Shown here in pieces: positions 37,429 through 46,080 of a DNA stretch of 64,000 bases. Location of the stretch: positions 124,001 to 188,000 of the forward strand of contig NZ_PQVH01000002.1 in NCBI RefSeq assembly GCF_004661485.1, given 5' to 3'. Both the position numbers and the translations under genes were made by a program. The notes below the pieces were generated by a model. It was not told where the DNA came from and did not search any database. It was given only the letters and a program-made list of their open reading frames with translations. How positions within the stretch are numbered: position 1 is the first letter of the stretch; every line of letters begins with the position of its first letter. The DNA comes from Methylotenera oryzisoli. GTDB taxonomy: Bacteria; Pseudomonadota; Gammaproteobacteria; Burkholderiales; Methylophilaceae.

Positions 37429-37911
37429 ATGAACTATTTAAAGCATATCATCGTAGCCGCCAGTGCACTTTTAGCTGTATCAGTTTCAATGCATACATAC
37501 GCTTATACAGTAGTGCCAGAAGAAATGGTGCCTGAAGACGCAGCAGAACCAGATATGAGTGCAGTAGCCCCTGTCACTGTAGGGGATGTTACTTACCTCT
37601 CAGGCGGTATAGGTAAATCAGAATCAGTTGCTATGCGCGGCAGTGCAAAAAACTATGCACTAGAAATTGTGTTTGTAGAAAAGTCTGGTGCCTTGGAAGA
37701 GTATTTATCAGAGGTTAAATTACAGATTCAGGACAGCAGTAAAAATAGCGTGCTGGATATTGATACACAAGGGCCATATTTTTTAGCAAACTTACCACAA
37801 GGTAAATACCTTGTTAGCGCTGAGTATAACGGTGAGGTTAAAACGCAATTAGTCGCCATCAGCAAAAATAAACACGCCAAACTAGTATTTTGGTGGCGTA
37901 TGGTCGAGTAG
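37429..37911 (+). CDS. Secreted protein with carboxypeptidase-regulatory-like fold
   Basis: This 160-residue protein has a signal peptide ending near HTYA (residue 25). The mature part has an acidic start (EEMVPEDAAEPD) and then a beta-sandwich-like region with FLANLPQGKYLVSAEYNGEV, resembling carboxypeptidase regulatory-like modules. AAGGAG precedes the ATG. It is monocistronic after the terminator at 37269 and faces the minus-strand accessory block convergently. The role is unknown; it is periplasmic or surface by prediction. Confidence 0.7.
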   Translation: MNYLKHIIVAASALLAVSVSMHTYAYTVVPEEMVPEDAAEPDMSAVAPVTVGDVTYLSGGIGKSESVAMRGSAKNYALEIVFVEKSGALEEYLSEVKLQIQDSSKNSVLDIDTQGPYFLANLPQGKYLVSAEYNGEVKTQLVAISKNKHAKLVFWWRMVE

Positions 37912-38042
37912 CTTTTTATATTCGTGGCAGCTTTGATATTACAGAGAGCAAACGACGCTAATCATCATAATAGTCATTGCTTTAAAGACTAGTGCTTCAA
38001 AGCGGTGACTATGTCATATACAAATACCCCCCGTGTATTTTA

Positions 38043-38264
38043 CTACTGTTTACCAGGGCGCCCATCAACCTTGCAGTTTGCATCTTTGTATGGCCCACTA
38101 GACTTTATCCAGCCATCACCGGGGCTGGTTTGAGTGCACCACACTTCACCGTTTAGCTTGCTTTTCCATTTGTACCAAGCTGCGGGTGCTGACAACGCGG
38201 CGAGCGAAACCAATAAGCCGACAGCTAGCAATACCATGCTTTTTTTCATGTTTTTTGGTTTCAT
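38043..38264 (-). CDS. Small secreted or membrane-anchored protein
   Basis: This 73-residue protein has an N-terminal hydrophobic segment (about 8-27) ending SAPA, probably a signal peptide, then a short mature domain with two cysteines (EVWCTQTS and KDANCKVDG). The start overlaps the stop of the iron-permease-like gene (ATGA). Family not recognised. It is the last gene of the small minus-strand accessory block. Confidence 0.6.
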   Translation of the reverse strand: MKPKNMKKSMVLLAVGLLVSLAALSAPAAWYKWKSKLNGEVWCTQTSPGDGWIKSSGPYKDANCKVDGRPGKQ

Positions 38265-38671
38265 GGTTCTGGTGTACCGGTATCTTGGTTGCCATGAACT
38301 AACTCTGAGCGTGCAGTGGCTGCAAGTGCTTGATATTTAAACTTAAATGCATCCAGATTTTCTTCTTCAAGTTCCTCTAGATCTAATAATGCGTTATGAG
38401 CCCCTTTAGTTGCCCTAATCAACTCATCAAGCTTGAGTTGAATCGCCTCAGTATCGCGATTCTGAGTATTCTGAATCAAAAATACCATTAAAAAGGTGAT
38501 GATGGTTGTGCCGGTATTAATTACCAACTGCCAAGTATCGCTAAAGTGAAATATCGGGCCGGTTATCACCCAAATTAAAATCACGGCAACCGCCATAGAA
38601 AAAACACGCGGACGGCCGCAGTAGTGTGCGGCAATCTTGGCAAAACGAGAGTACCAAACATTGTTACGCAT
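38261..38671 (-). CDS. Low-affinity iron permease-like membrane protein
   Basis: This protein of 136 residues starts at an ATG preceded by AAAGGA; an earlier in-frame start would add 14 residues. It has two membrane helices (about 24-42 and 51-69) with ITGPIFHFSDTWQLVINTGT and the FLMVFLIQNTQNRDTEAIQ segment characteristic of the low-affinity iron permease family (PF04120 type), and a charged C-terminal helix. Actual iron transport by the short bacterial members is not established. Confidence 0.8.
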   Translation of the reverse strand: MRNNVWYSRFAKIAAHYCGRPRVFSMAVAVILIWVITGPIFHFSDTWQLVINTGTTIITFLMVFLIQNTQNRDTEAIQLKLDELIRATKGAHNALLDLEELEEENLDAFKFKYQALAATARSELVHGNQDTGTPEP

Positions 38672-38744
38672 ACAATCATTCCTTTTGAGTTTTAACGTCA
38701 CAATTAGACGCACGCTAACTTAGAGCAACAGCTTAGGCATACGC

Positions 38745-39074
38745 TTAATGTGGCGTAGATTTGGAAAAAAAGTTCAGTATCACAACTCCAATAATAATGA
38801 GGCTAATGCCAATGATAGCGGCCGCATCAAGTGGCTGGCGATACACAAACCAGCCAATCAGCGAAACCAGAACAATGCCGATACCTGACCATGCTGCATA
38901 AGCAATGCCAATAGGGAGTGTGCGCAGGGTGAGCGATAGAAAGTAAAATGCAGCAGCATAGCCGACCACCACCACGATTGATGGCACTAATTGTGTAAAA
39001 CCTTCGGCCGCTTTAAGTGCAGATGTAGCAATAACCTCTGAAACTATTGCAATTGCTAAATAAAACCAGTTCAT
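38745..39074 (-). CDS. Small multidrug resistance efflux protein (EmrE-like)
   Basis: This 109-residue SMR protein has four membrane helices. The essential membrane Glu is present (Glu13 in IVSEVIATSAL), as are GFTQLVPS, the signature GIAYAAWSGIGIVLVSL and the C-terminal SKSTPH that matches the EmrE ending. EmrE-type proteins exchange protons for lipophilic cations as dual-topology dimers at the inner membrane. It lies in the minus-strand accessory block; SMR genes are frequent integron cargo. Confidence 0.92.
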   Translation of the reverse strand: MNWFYLAIAIVSEVIATSALKAAEGFTQLVPSIVVVVGYAAAFYFLSLTLRTLPIGIAYAAWSGIGIVLVSLIGWFVYRQPLDAAAIIGISLIIIGVVILNFFSKSTPH

Positions 39075-39163
39075 TGTGAAGCCTATCTATCTTTGATTTG
39101 TAGTGCGCGTTACGCCCACGCCCCTGAAGTGGTTATTAGGCCACAAATAATTATTCATAAGGC

Positions 39164-39182
39164 ACTCAATACATTATTGAGT
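39164..39182 (-). repeat. Short hairpin between the DUF1294 and SMR genes
   Basis: ACTCAATA and TATTGAGT, exact reverse complements with a three-base spacer, lie in the 130-base gap below the DUF1294 stop. There is no T-tract. This gap does not contain a recognisable pair of attC core boxes. Confidence 0.35.
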
Positions 39183-39204
39183 TCGCCACAATCGACAATA
39201 TGAG

Positions 39205-39621
39205 TTACCCACCGACCACGGTGCTAATAAAGTGAGTGCCAGTTTCTGAGAACATTAACCAGCCGAGAACAGCACAGTTCATGATGACGGTAACACCGAA
39301 CATTACCTGAAATTCTTTTTTAACCGATTTGTGGCGCAATATGCTTTGCGCAATTGCCGCACCAGGCCATCCGCCAATCAAGCTCAATAAGTGCAATTGG
39401 CTTTCTGGTGTTCTCCGGCGGCCATGCTTAGCGGCTGATTTATCCAAGGCGTAATTAATAAACGTCACCGTACTTAACGCTAGGTATAACCACAATAGCG
39501 TTAATGGAGCCCAACCTACCAGTACCGAGAGTGCTAAAAATGCACAAAATATTACCGAGAATTTAACGCCTAAAGTACTATTTTTATTTGGCATATGAAT
39601 CGCCACTAATTTTGTAGACAC
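39205..39621 (-). CDS. DUF1294 membrane protein
   Basis: This 138-residue protein has about three membrane helices and the DUF1294 hallmark DKSAAKHGRRRTPESQLHLL, then GGWPGAAIAQ and RHKSVKKEF. Many homologues carry an N-terminal cold-shock domain that is absent here. The start is GTG 39621; ATG at codon 10 is an alternative, and neither has a clear ribosome-binding site. It follows a lone attC-type R'' box at 39633-39639. Function unknown. Confidence 0.8.
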   Translation of the reverse strand: MSTKLVAIHMPNKNSTLGVKFSVIFCAFLALSVLVGWAPLTLLWLYLALSTVTFINYALDKSAAKHGRRRTPESQLHLLSLIGGWPGAAIAQSILRHKSVKKEFQVMFGVTVIMNCAVLGWLMFSETGTHFISTVVGG

Positions 39622-39632
39622 TCATCAGCCGG

Positions 39633-39639
39633 GTTAGAC
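39633..39639 (-). other. Lone attC-type R'' box after the lipoprotein gene
   Basis: On the minus strand GTCTAAC follows the lipoprotein stop by one base, fits RYYYAAC and is continued by CCGG as in attC starts, but no partner GTTRRRY box is found before the next gene. It is best read as an eroded attC remnant; a 7-base match alone could be chance. Confidence 0.35.
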
Positions 39640-39640
39640 A

Positions 39641-40159
39641 TCAACGCACACCTTTGAGCTTATGGCCAGTTGCACTCCGTATGACTGGGCAATTTACCAC
39701 AATATTGGTATTTTCTAGCTCCACCTCTTCACGCTCCTGCGCGGCTAGCAAAGCCTCCTCAGACTTGAGTTCCTGAATGACGGATGGCTTTTTCCAACGC
39801 ACTTGTATTACTTGCCAAAGAGGGCTGTAGTTTTTGTCATCATTTTTAGCGCCAACAGGATTGGGTGCAGATTGAAAAATGCTTATCTGCTCTTCGTTAG
39901 GAAATTTGTAAACACGCTCAACAATAGATTGATTAGATTGTGAGCGCACGGCTCCAGCTAGTCGAGGCACATAATTTATCCCCAACATTCTTGCCATATT
40001 GGGATCAGATATATCTGTCGTGACATACTCCACGATTTGGTTATCTACCCAAGCCCGACTCAATGGCAAGACGGCTTCTGTGCGCCTCACGTCAAAGAAC
40101 GGGCTAGCACATGCAGTTAGTAAAGATGCAAGGGATAGTGCGGCGATTTTGGTAAGCAT
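39641..40159 (-). CDS. Hypothetical lipoprotein (cassette gene)
   Basis: This 172-residue protein has a lipoprotein signal ending LTAC (Cys17). The mature part has VLPLSRAWVDNQIVEYVTTD and ends with two short charged helices; no family is recognised. AAAGGA precedes the ATG, which lies 18 bases after the R' box of the attC-like site at 40178-40237. Directly after its stop is another R''-like box. So it occupies the position of an integron-type cassette gene. Confidence 0.7.
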   Translation of the reverse strand: MLTKIAALSLASLLTACASPFFDVRRTEAVLPLSRAWVDNQIVEYVTTDISDPNMARMLGINYVPRLAGAVRSQSNQSIVERVYKFPNEEQISIFQSAPNPVGAKNDDKNYSPLWQVIQVRWKKPSVIQELKSEEALLAAQEREEVELENTNIVVNCPVIRSATGHKLKGVR

Positions 40160-40177
40160 GATTTTCCTTTAGTATAG

Positions 40178-40237
40178 ATTTAACCCGCTTGAGTTAAGAG
40201 GTGTAATTAAGTGCCTCGCTTGATACGTGTGTTAGGT
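40178..40237 (-). repeat. Integron attC-like recombination site between GNAT and lipoprotein genes
   Basis: On the minus strand a 60-base element begins with R'' ACCTAAC (40231-40237), fits RYYYAAC, and ends with R' GTTAAAT (40178-40184), fits GTTRRRY. Between them TCAAGCGAGG and CCTCTTAACTCA form imperfect L''/L' arms. The layout and size match integron attC sites. It lies immediately after the GNAT stop and before the lipoprotein start, exactly where a cassette attC should be. Confidence 0.75.
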
Positions 40238-40244
40238 TGAATAC

Positions 40245-40724
40245 TCATAGAGCTATCTTTAATTTGCGACCGCCTGTAATAGCAAAACCCTCACGTTCAT
40301 AAAATGCTAACGTTTTATCGAACTGCGGTATGGGTGGCGTTGTGACTTCGAGCCGCTTCCAGCCTCTCGATGTGCCGAAAGATTTTGCTTGTGATACCAG
40401 ACGAAGCCCAACATGATTGGAGCGGAACTCTGGACGAACATAAAGCTCTGGCATAGTGCCAAAAGAGCCTTCAGCATAAAGAGCGTAGCTTTCATACAAC
40501 GCTACGAATCCAACTAAATTTCCACCATCTGCGCGTGCGACAAATACGAAGTATTTTTCGAGGTTGAGAAAGTCTTTGAGCCTATTCGTAGTTTCTTCCA
40601 GATCGAAACTAAATGCTTGAACACCTATAGTATTCATAATTTCACTCAGTAACTCACCGACCATTACGGCGACTTCATCGGAGTCACCCACAGTTGCTCT
40701 CTCGATGGTTATTTTTGCGCTCAT
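40245..40724 (-). CDS. GNAT family N-acetyltransferase (cassette gene)
   Basis: This 159-residue protein has a GNAT fold: FVARADGGNLVGFVALYE strands, the acetyl-CoA loop region LYVRPEFRSNHVGLRLV (a variant of V-x-x-x-x-R-x-x-G-x-G/A) and a C-terminal AFYEREGFAITGGRKLKIAL. Substrate unknown; antibiotic, protein or small-molecule acetylation are all possible. The start lies about nine bases after the R' box of the site at 40733-40790 and its stop a few bases before the next R'' box, the classic packing of an integron cassette. Confidence 0.85.
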   Translation of the reverse strand: MSAKITIERATVGDSDEVAVMVGELLSEIMNTIGVQAFSFDLEETTNRLKDFLNLEKYFVFVARADGGNLVGFVALYESYALYAEGSFGTMPELYVRPEFRSNHVGLRLVSQAKSFGTSRGWKRLEVTTPPIPQFDKTLAFYEREGFAITGGRKLKIAL

Positions 40725-40732
40725 CTGAATAT

Positions 40733-40790
40733 GGCTAACGTTTGAATTAAGAGGCGCCGTTAGGCGTCCCGCTTGAATGAGGGGTTAGGC
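40733..40790 (-). repeat. Integron attC-like recombination site between ynfA-type and GNAT genes
   Basis: The minus strand reads R'' GCCTAAC (40784-40790) whose TAA is the stop codon of the YnfA-type gene, then CCCTCATTCAAGCGGGACG, a central spacer, and CTCTTAATTCAAAC ending in R' GTTAGCC (40733-40739). The opening GCCTAACCC and closing TCAAACGTTAG are characteristic of known integron attC sites. R' departs from GTTRRRY at one position. Size about 58 bases. Confidence 0.85.
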
Positions 40791-41117
40791 ATGCTTAGCA
40801 CCAAACATAATGATTGCCATGCCGATGAAACAGACTAAAACACCAACACAATCGGTGATAGATGGCTTAATAGACTCAACCAGCCAAAGCCACACAACAG
40901 CAACCCCAATATAAACGCCACCATAAGCAGCATAAATGCGACCAGCAGCAGTAGGATGTAGTGTGAGTAACCAAGCAAATATGGCAAGACTGAGACCGGC
41001 TGGAATGAGCAGCCAAGCAGAGCCACCTTGCTTGAGCCATAGGTAAGGTAAATAGCACCCTACAATCTCAGCGATTGCCGTAACTATAAACAGACTGAAT
41101 ACTTTTGCTATTTCCAT
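40785..41117 (-). CDS. ynfA: YnfA/UPF0060 family membrane protein (cassette gene)
   Basis: This 110-residue protein has four membrane helices. It has the UPF0060 signatures [35 protein letters not shown] and the C-terminal [17 protein letters not shown]. Members resemble SMR transporters in size and topology; the substrate is not established. The stop codon is inside the R'' box of the attC-like site, and the ATG lies 10 bases after a GTTAGGC box, so gene and attC form a compact cassette. Confidence 0.9.
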   Translation of the reverse strand: MEIAKVFSLFIVTAIAEIVGCYLPYLWLKQGGSAWLLIPAGLSLAIFAWLLTLHPTAAGRIYAAYGGVYIGVAVVWLWLVESIKPSITDCVGVLVCFIGMAIIMFGAKHA

Positions 41118-41127
41118 TTGAGTGAAT

Positions 41128-41134
41128 GCCTAAC
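41128..41134 (-). other. Core-site half (GTTAGGC) at the acs-proximal edge of the cassette run
   Basis: The minus strand has GTTAGGC, an exact GTTRRRY R'-type box, 10 bases before the ynfA ATG. No matching R'' box is seen on the acs side. This is what would remain where the first cassette joined non-integron DNA or an unrecognised recombination site. Confidence 0.6.
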
Positions 41135-41143
41135 ATGATCATA

Positions 41144-41167
41144 GGCGGATGCAGCAAAGCATCCGCC
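41144..41167 (-). terminator. GC-rich hairpin after acs, lacking a T-tract
   Basis: Minus-strand GGCGGATGC, loop TTTGCT, GCATCCGCC forms a perfect nine-pair stem 9 bases after the acs stop. The usual T-tract is missing: the sequence after the stem is TATGATCAT then the GTTAGGC core box, as if insertion had replaced it. It probably still aids acs termination. Confidence 0.6.
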
Positions 41168-41176
41168 CAGCTTTTA

Positions 41177-43153
41177 TTACTTCACCACTTCTTTCAATTG
41201 CTCCAAAATCGCTGGGTTATCTAGTGTTGAGATATCTGAAGTAATTTCTTCACCTCTTGCTAGTGTACGTAACAGCCTGCGCATGATTTTGCCTGAGCGC
41301 GTTTTAGGTAGGTTGTCGCCAAAGCGGATTTCATCTGGTTTGGCGATTGGGCCAATTTCTTTACCTACCCATTCGCGTAGTTCTGCAACGATTTTTTTTG
41401 CTTCGTCACCCTCTGGGCGAGGGCCTTTTAGTACCACATAGGCAACAACAGATTCACCTTTCACATCATGCGGTTTGCCCACTACAGCGGCCTCAGCCAC
41501 TAGGTGGTTAGCAACTAGGGCAGATTCAATCTCCATTGTGCCTAAGCGGTGACCAGACACGTTTAGTACGTCATCAATGCGGCCCATAATGGTGAAGTTG
41601 CCTGTTTTGGCATCGCGTATTGCACCATCGCCCGCTAGGTAAATCTTGCCACCTAAATCCACAGGATAGTAGCTGGTTTTATAGCGCTCTGGGTCGTTGT
41701 AAATAGTGCGTATCATAGATGGCCATGGCTTTTTAATCACCAACAGGCCGCCAGTACCCCAAGGGACGTCTTTACCTGTTTCATCCACTACATCAATATC
41801 AATGCCAGGGAAAGGCAGGGTACAAGAGCCCGGCACTAACGGTGTAGCACCCGGTAATGGTGTAATCACATGGCCGCCTGTTTCTGTTTGCCAAAAGGTA
41901 TCGGCAATTGGGCAACGGCTGCCGCCAACCTGTTCAAAGTACCACATCCAAGCTTCTGGGTTAATTGGTTCACCAACCGAACCAAGCAAGCGCAGGCTGG
42001 ATAAGTTGTAATTTTTTGGCGCTACTTCTGGCGTAGTTTCAGAAGCCTTAATCAGTGAGCGAATTGCCGTTGGTGCAGTGTAAAAGATAGAAACTTTGTG
42101 TTTTTCTATCATTTGCCAGAAGCGGCCAGCATTTGGATAGGTTGGGATGCCTTCAAAAATAATTTGTGTTGCACCCATCGCAAGTGGGCCATACGTCACG
42201 TAGGAGTGGCCGGTAATCCAGCCCACATCGGCCGTACACCAGAATACATCGTTTTCATGAATATCAAATGTCCAGCGCATAGTGTTCATAGCGTGTAGCA
42301 AATAACCCGCTGAGCTGTGTTGCACGCCTTTTGGCTTGCCAGTAGAGCCTGATGTATAGAGTAAGAATAACGGATGCTCTGCATTCACCATTACTGGTTC
42401 GCATGTGTCAGCTACGTTTGCAATCAGGTCATGCCACCAAATGTTATTACTGTTCCATGCAATCTCTAGCCCTGTTTTTTTCAGCACAACTACTTTTTCA
42501 ATAACCTCACAGCCGCCCATGGCAATGCCTTCATCTACGGCTGACTTTAATGGCAGTGTTTTACCACCACGGAATTGCCCGTCAGAGGTGATGACTGCTT
42601 TGGCGCCAGCATCAATAATGCGCTCGTTTAAACTTTTAGCTGAGAAACCACCAAATACTACAGAGTGAATTAGGCCGATACGTGCACAGGCTTGCATCGC
42701 TACCACGGCTTCAATGCCCATTGGTAAATAGATAATGACGCGATCACCTACGTTTAAATTCAGCTTTTTTAAGCCGTTTGCAAACTGGCAAACGCGATGG
42801 TATAAATCTTTATAAGTTACCTCTTGTGTGGCGCCATCATCGCCTTCAAAAATAATGGCAACTTTGTTTGGAATTGTGTTTAAGTGTTTATCTAAGCAGT
42901 TGGCAGAGACATTAAGCTCGCCATCCTCAAACCATTTGTAGAAAGGTGCGTTTTCTTGGTTAAGGGTTTTGGTGAAGGGCTTGTTCCAGACCAGTAATTC
43001 ACGCGCTAGCTTTGCCCAGAAACCTTCGTAATCTGCTGCAGCTTCTGCACAGAGCTGGTTGTAAGCGGCCATGCCTGAGACATTTGCATTTTTAACAAAG
43101 TCTGCGCTAGGCTCAAATACACGGTTTTCGTGAAGAACTGATTCGATTGACAT
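41177..43153 (-). CDS. acs: Acetyl-CoA synthetase
   Basis: This 658-residue AMP-forming ligase has the P-loop [14 protein letters not shown], the [12 protein letters not shown] motif, the hinge [17 protein letters not shown] and the C-terminal acetylation-site motif [15 protein letters not shown] with its regulatory Lys. It converts acetate, ATP and CoA to acetyl-CoA in the cytosol. Length and motifs match Acs rather than propionate or medium-chain paralogues. It is transcribed divergently from glnE, and its 3' side borders the cassette run. Confidence 0.96.
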   Translation of the reverse strand: MSIESVLHENRVFEPSADFVKNANVSGMAAYNQLCAEAAADYEGFWAKLARELLVWNKPFTKTLNQENAPFYKWFEDGELNVSANCLDKHLNTIPNKVAIIFEGDDGATQEVTYKDLYHRVCQFANGLKKLNLNVGDRVIIYLPMGIEAVVAMQACARIGLIHSVVFGGFSAKSLNERIIDAGAKAVITSDGQFRGGKTLPLKSAVDEGIAMGGCEVIEKVVVLKKTGLEIAWNSNNIWWHDLIANVADTCEPVMVNAEHPLFLLYTSGSTGKPKGVQHSSAGYLLHAMNTMRWTFDIHENDVFWCTADVGWITGHSYVTYGPLAMGATQIIFEGIPTYPNAGRFWQMIEKHKVSIFYTAPTAIRSLIKASETTPEVAPKNYNLSSLRLLGSVGEPINPEAWMWYFEQVGGSRCPIADTFWQTETGGHVITPLPGATPLVPGSCTLPFPGIDIDVVDETGKDVPWGTGGLLVIKKPWPSMIRTIYNDPERYKTSYYPVDLGGKIYLAGDGAIRDAKTGNFTIMGRIDDVLNVSGHRLGTMEIESALVANHLVAEAAVVGKPHDVKGESVVAYVVLKGPRPEGDEAKKIVAELREWVGKEIGPIAKPDEIRFGDNLPKTRSGKIMRRLLRTLARGEEITSDISTLDNPAILEQLKEVVK

Positions 43154-43275
43154 GCTTAAAATCCCCTTAAATCTTTATGACCCGTTTATAATTTGGTGCA
43201 AGGACATCTAACTTATAAAAGATAGATAACCATTAAAAGTAAGTTAGTTACGTATGTGTAACTACGCCATATTAC

Positions 43276-46005
43276 ATGAAAAATCTTATGCTAACACTCG
43301 ATAATTTATTATCTCTAAACCGCGCCCATGCTAGTGATGAGGCTTATGTACTGCATGCGGTATCTTGTAGTCCATTTGTCGAAAGATTGTTTCGAAAAGA
43401 TGCGCTTTTACTGCAAGATTCGTTACAAAATCATCAGAAACCCTACCTGTTGGGTGACATGCAAAATTTTTTAGCAACACAGCATATTGTTGATGAAATT
43501 AGCTTAAAAAAATCCCTACGTTTGCTGCGTAGTCGTGTCATGGCACGGATGATTGTGAGAGATCTGAACGGTTTAACTGATTTACAAGAAGTGATGACCA
43601 CGACCTCTGAGTTGGCCGAATGTGTTATCAATACTGCGATTAATTATCTGCATGATTGGCAGGCAGCCGTTTACGGTCAGCCTGTGGATTTGCAGGGTAA
43701 GCTACAGCAGCTGATTGTGATTGGTATGGGTAAGCTAGGCGGTGGTGAGCTCAATGTTTCATCTGATATTGATTTGATTTTTGCGTATGAGTCAGACGGC
43801 GCAACACAGGGAGATAAATCAATCAGCAATCAAGATTTCTTTGCGCGCTTAGCAAAAAAGCTGATTGCCGCGATTGATGAAATCACTGAGGATGGTTTTG
43901 TGTTTCGTGTCGATATGCGTTTGCGACCATTTGGCTCAGAAGGCGCCATTGTATGCAATCTCGACGCGCTTGAAGATTATTATCAGAACAATGGGCGAGA
44001 GTGGGAGCGTTACGCATGGATTAAAGGCCGCGAGGTGACTGGCGGAGATGAAGTTTCACGTTTATTAAAACCATTCGTGTTCCGCAAGTATTTGGATTTT
44101 GGTGCATTTGCCAGTATGCGTGATTTGAAAATTCAGATTCAGCGCGATGTAAACAGCAAAGGCATGCACGATAATATCAAGCTGGGGCGTGGCGGTATTC
44201 GTGAGATTGAGTTTATTGCGCAGGTGTTTCAATTGATACGTGGTGGGCAAGATGTGAGTTTGCAAATCAAGCCAACGTTGTCCGTACTTGGCTTACTAAG
44301 CAATAAAGGGCTACTCCCTGCGCAAACTGTGGCGGAGCTGAGCGAGGCTTATGTGTTCTTAAGAAACCTAGAGCATCGTTTAATGTATGTGGATGATGTG
44401 CAAACACAAGAGCTCCCTAAGTCAGATGATGCTAAAGCGCGTATTGCCAAAGCCATGAATTATGAAAATTGGTCCGCATTCTTACATCAATTAGACCAGT
44501 ATCGCGCCCAAGTTCAGCAACATTTTGATGCTACGTTTAATGATGCAGAGGCGGCTGATGACACACTAGAGGCAGAAAAATCTGTTTGGAACGCATCAGT
44601 GGGCGAGGCTGAAGCAGTTGAGAGCTTGCATCAAATAGGGTTTGCAGAGCCGCATGAAACATATCGCCGTTTAAATATTTTGCACCAAAGTAGCCGATAC
44701 AAACAGTTGCCTGAGCTTAGCCGCCAGCGTTTTGATGCAGTGATGCCGCATGTTATCTCGCAGGCCGGAAAAGTGAGTAATCCAGATGTTACCTTAACTC
44801 GGGTCACTGATTTGCTGGAAAGTATCTGCAGGCGGGCAAGCTATTTGGCACTGTTGGCTGAGCATCCGCAAGCCATGCAGCTGCTGGTTAAATTGTGCAG
44901 TAGTAGCCCGTGGCTTGCTAATTATTTAACCAGCCACCCTATACTACTGGATGAGCTTTTAGATGACCGCACATTGCATGCTGCGCCAGATTTTGCAGCC
45001 ATGCGTAGCGAGCTGTTGCAAAGATTAGCTGAAGTAACTGGCGATGTGGAGCGGCAAATGGATGTGATGCGCCATTTCAAGCATGCTTATATTTTTCGCT
45101 TTGCGGTACAGGACATTAACGGCGAGTTGCAGTTAGAAACCATATCAGACTACTTGAGTGCATTGGCTGATTTGATTTTGAGTGTGGCTTTAGAAATTAT
45201 ATGGCCCAATGTGCGTGGCAAACATTTAGACGTGCCTAAGTTTGCAGTGATTGGGTATGGAAAGCTGGGTGGTAAGGAGTTAGGTTACGCGTCAGATTTA
45301 GATATCATATTTTTATATGATGATGAAGCTCCAGAAGCCAGTGAGGCTTATGCACGGTTTGCACAGCGCATCAATAACTGGTTTAACAGCCTAACTTCAG
45401 CCGGTTTGCTGTATGAAACAGACTTGCAGCTGCGCCCGGATGGTAACAGCGGGTTGTTAGTGAGCAGGGTAGATGCCTTTAGGGATTATCAGCTGAATAA
45501 AGCCTGGATATGGGAACATCAGGCGCTGACACGCGCCCGCTTTGTTGCTGGCGATGCCGCAATTGGTCAAGTTTTTGATGCAATTCGTGCCGAGGTCATG
45601 ACGCAGGCACGCGATGCAACGGTACTTAAAACCGAAGTGCTGTCGATGCGTGAGCGCATGCGCAAAGCCCAGCATGTGAGCGCAGGCATGTTTGATTTAA
45701 AGCAGGGTATTGGCGGGATTATTGATGTGGAGTTTTTGGTGCAGTATTTAGTGTTATTGCATGCGCCTACTTATCCAGTACTGACGGGTAACATTGGTAA
45801 CATCGGTTTGCTTAAGCAGATGGCAACCCTGAAAATTATCGATGCAGAGTTAGCAGAAAGTGTGGCCACAGCTTATAGAGATTACCGTCACATGCAGCAC
45901 AGGCTTAAATTGCAAGGTGCTACACAGTTGAACATTAAAGCAGAAGAGATTGCTGTTCAAATCGCTAAAGTCACGGAGTTATGGAATCGGGTTTTTGGCA
46001 ATTAG
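43276..46005 (+). CDS. glnE: Bifunctional glutamine synthetase adenylyltransferase/deadenylylase
   Basis: This 909-residue protein has two nucleotidyltransferase domains. The N-terminal one is GMGKLGGGELNVSSDIDLIF (deadenylylase, about 151-170) and the C-terminal one is GYGKLGGKELGYASDLDIIF (adenylyltransferase, about 660-680), each followed by GlnD-type helical domains (GRGGIREIEF and GIGGIIDVEF). GlnE adjusts glutamine synthetase activity to nitrogen supply in response to PII. It stands alone on the plus strand. Confidence 0.97.
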   Translation: MKNLMLTLDNLLSLNRAHASDEAYVLHAVSCSPFVERLFRKDALLLQDSLQNHQKPYLLGDMQNFLATQHIVDEISLKKSLRLLRSRVMARMIVRDLNGLTDLQEVMTTTSELAECVINTAINYLHDWQAAVYGQPVDLQGKLQQLIVIGMGKLGGGELNVSSDIDLIFAYESDGATQGDKSISNQDFFARLAKKLIAAIDEITEDGFVFRVDMRLRPFGSEGAIVCNLDALEDYYQNNGREWERYAWIKGREVTGGDEVSRLLKPFVFRKYLDFGAFASMRDLKIQIQRDVNSKGMHDNIKLGRGGIREIEFIAQVFQLIRGGQDVSLQIKPTLSVLGLLSNKGLLPAQTVAELSEAYVFLRNLEHRLMYVDDVQTQELPKSDDAKARIAKAMNYENWSAFLHQLDQYRAQVQQHFDATFNDAEAADDTLEAEKSVWNASVGEAEAVESLHQIGFAEPHETYRRLNILHQSSRYKQLPELSRQRFDAVMPHVISQAGKVSNPDVTLTRVTDLLESICRRASYLALLAEHPQAMQLLVKLCSSSPWLANYLTSHPILLDELLDDRTLHAAPDFAAMRSELLQRLAEVTGDVERQMDVMRHFKHAYIFRFAVQDINGELQLETISDYLSALADLILSVALEIIWPNVRGKHLDVPKFAVIGYGKLGGKELGYASDLDIIFLYDDEAPEASEAYARFAQRINNWFNSLTSAGLLYETDLQLRPDGNSGLLVSRVDAFRDYQLNKAWIWEHQALTRARFVAGDAAIGQVFDAIRAEVMTQARDATVLKTEVLSMRERMRKAQHVSAGMFDLKQGIGGIIDVEFLVQYLVLLHAPTYPVLTGNIGNIGLLKQMATLKIIDAELAESVATAYRDYRHMQHRLKLQGATQLNIKAEEIAVQIAKVTELWNRVFGN

Positions 46006-46080
46006 ATTTTAGCGAGTTAAGTTTCACTTAAATGGGGCGGTAAGCAGTGTAGTGTTAGGCTAAAAGCGATCTGCATCGGC

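Noticed and set aside
38022-38040. AAATAC/GTATTT hairpin after the 38043-38264 gene as its terminator
   Set aside because: The stem is six AT-rich pairs with a C-rich loop and no T-tract on the minus strand, too weak to call.
46054-46060. Another GTTAGGC box after glnE
   Set aside because: It is a single seven-base match with no partner RYYYAAC box at the right distance and no cassette context, so chance is adequate.
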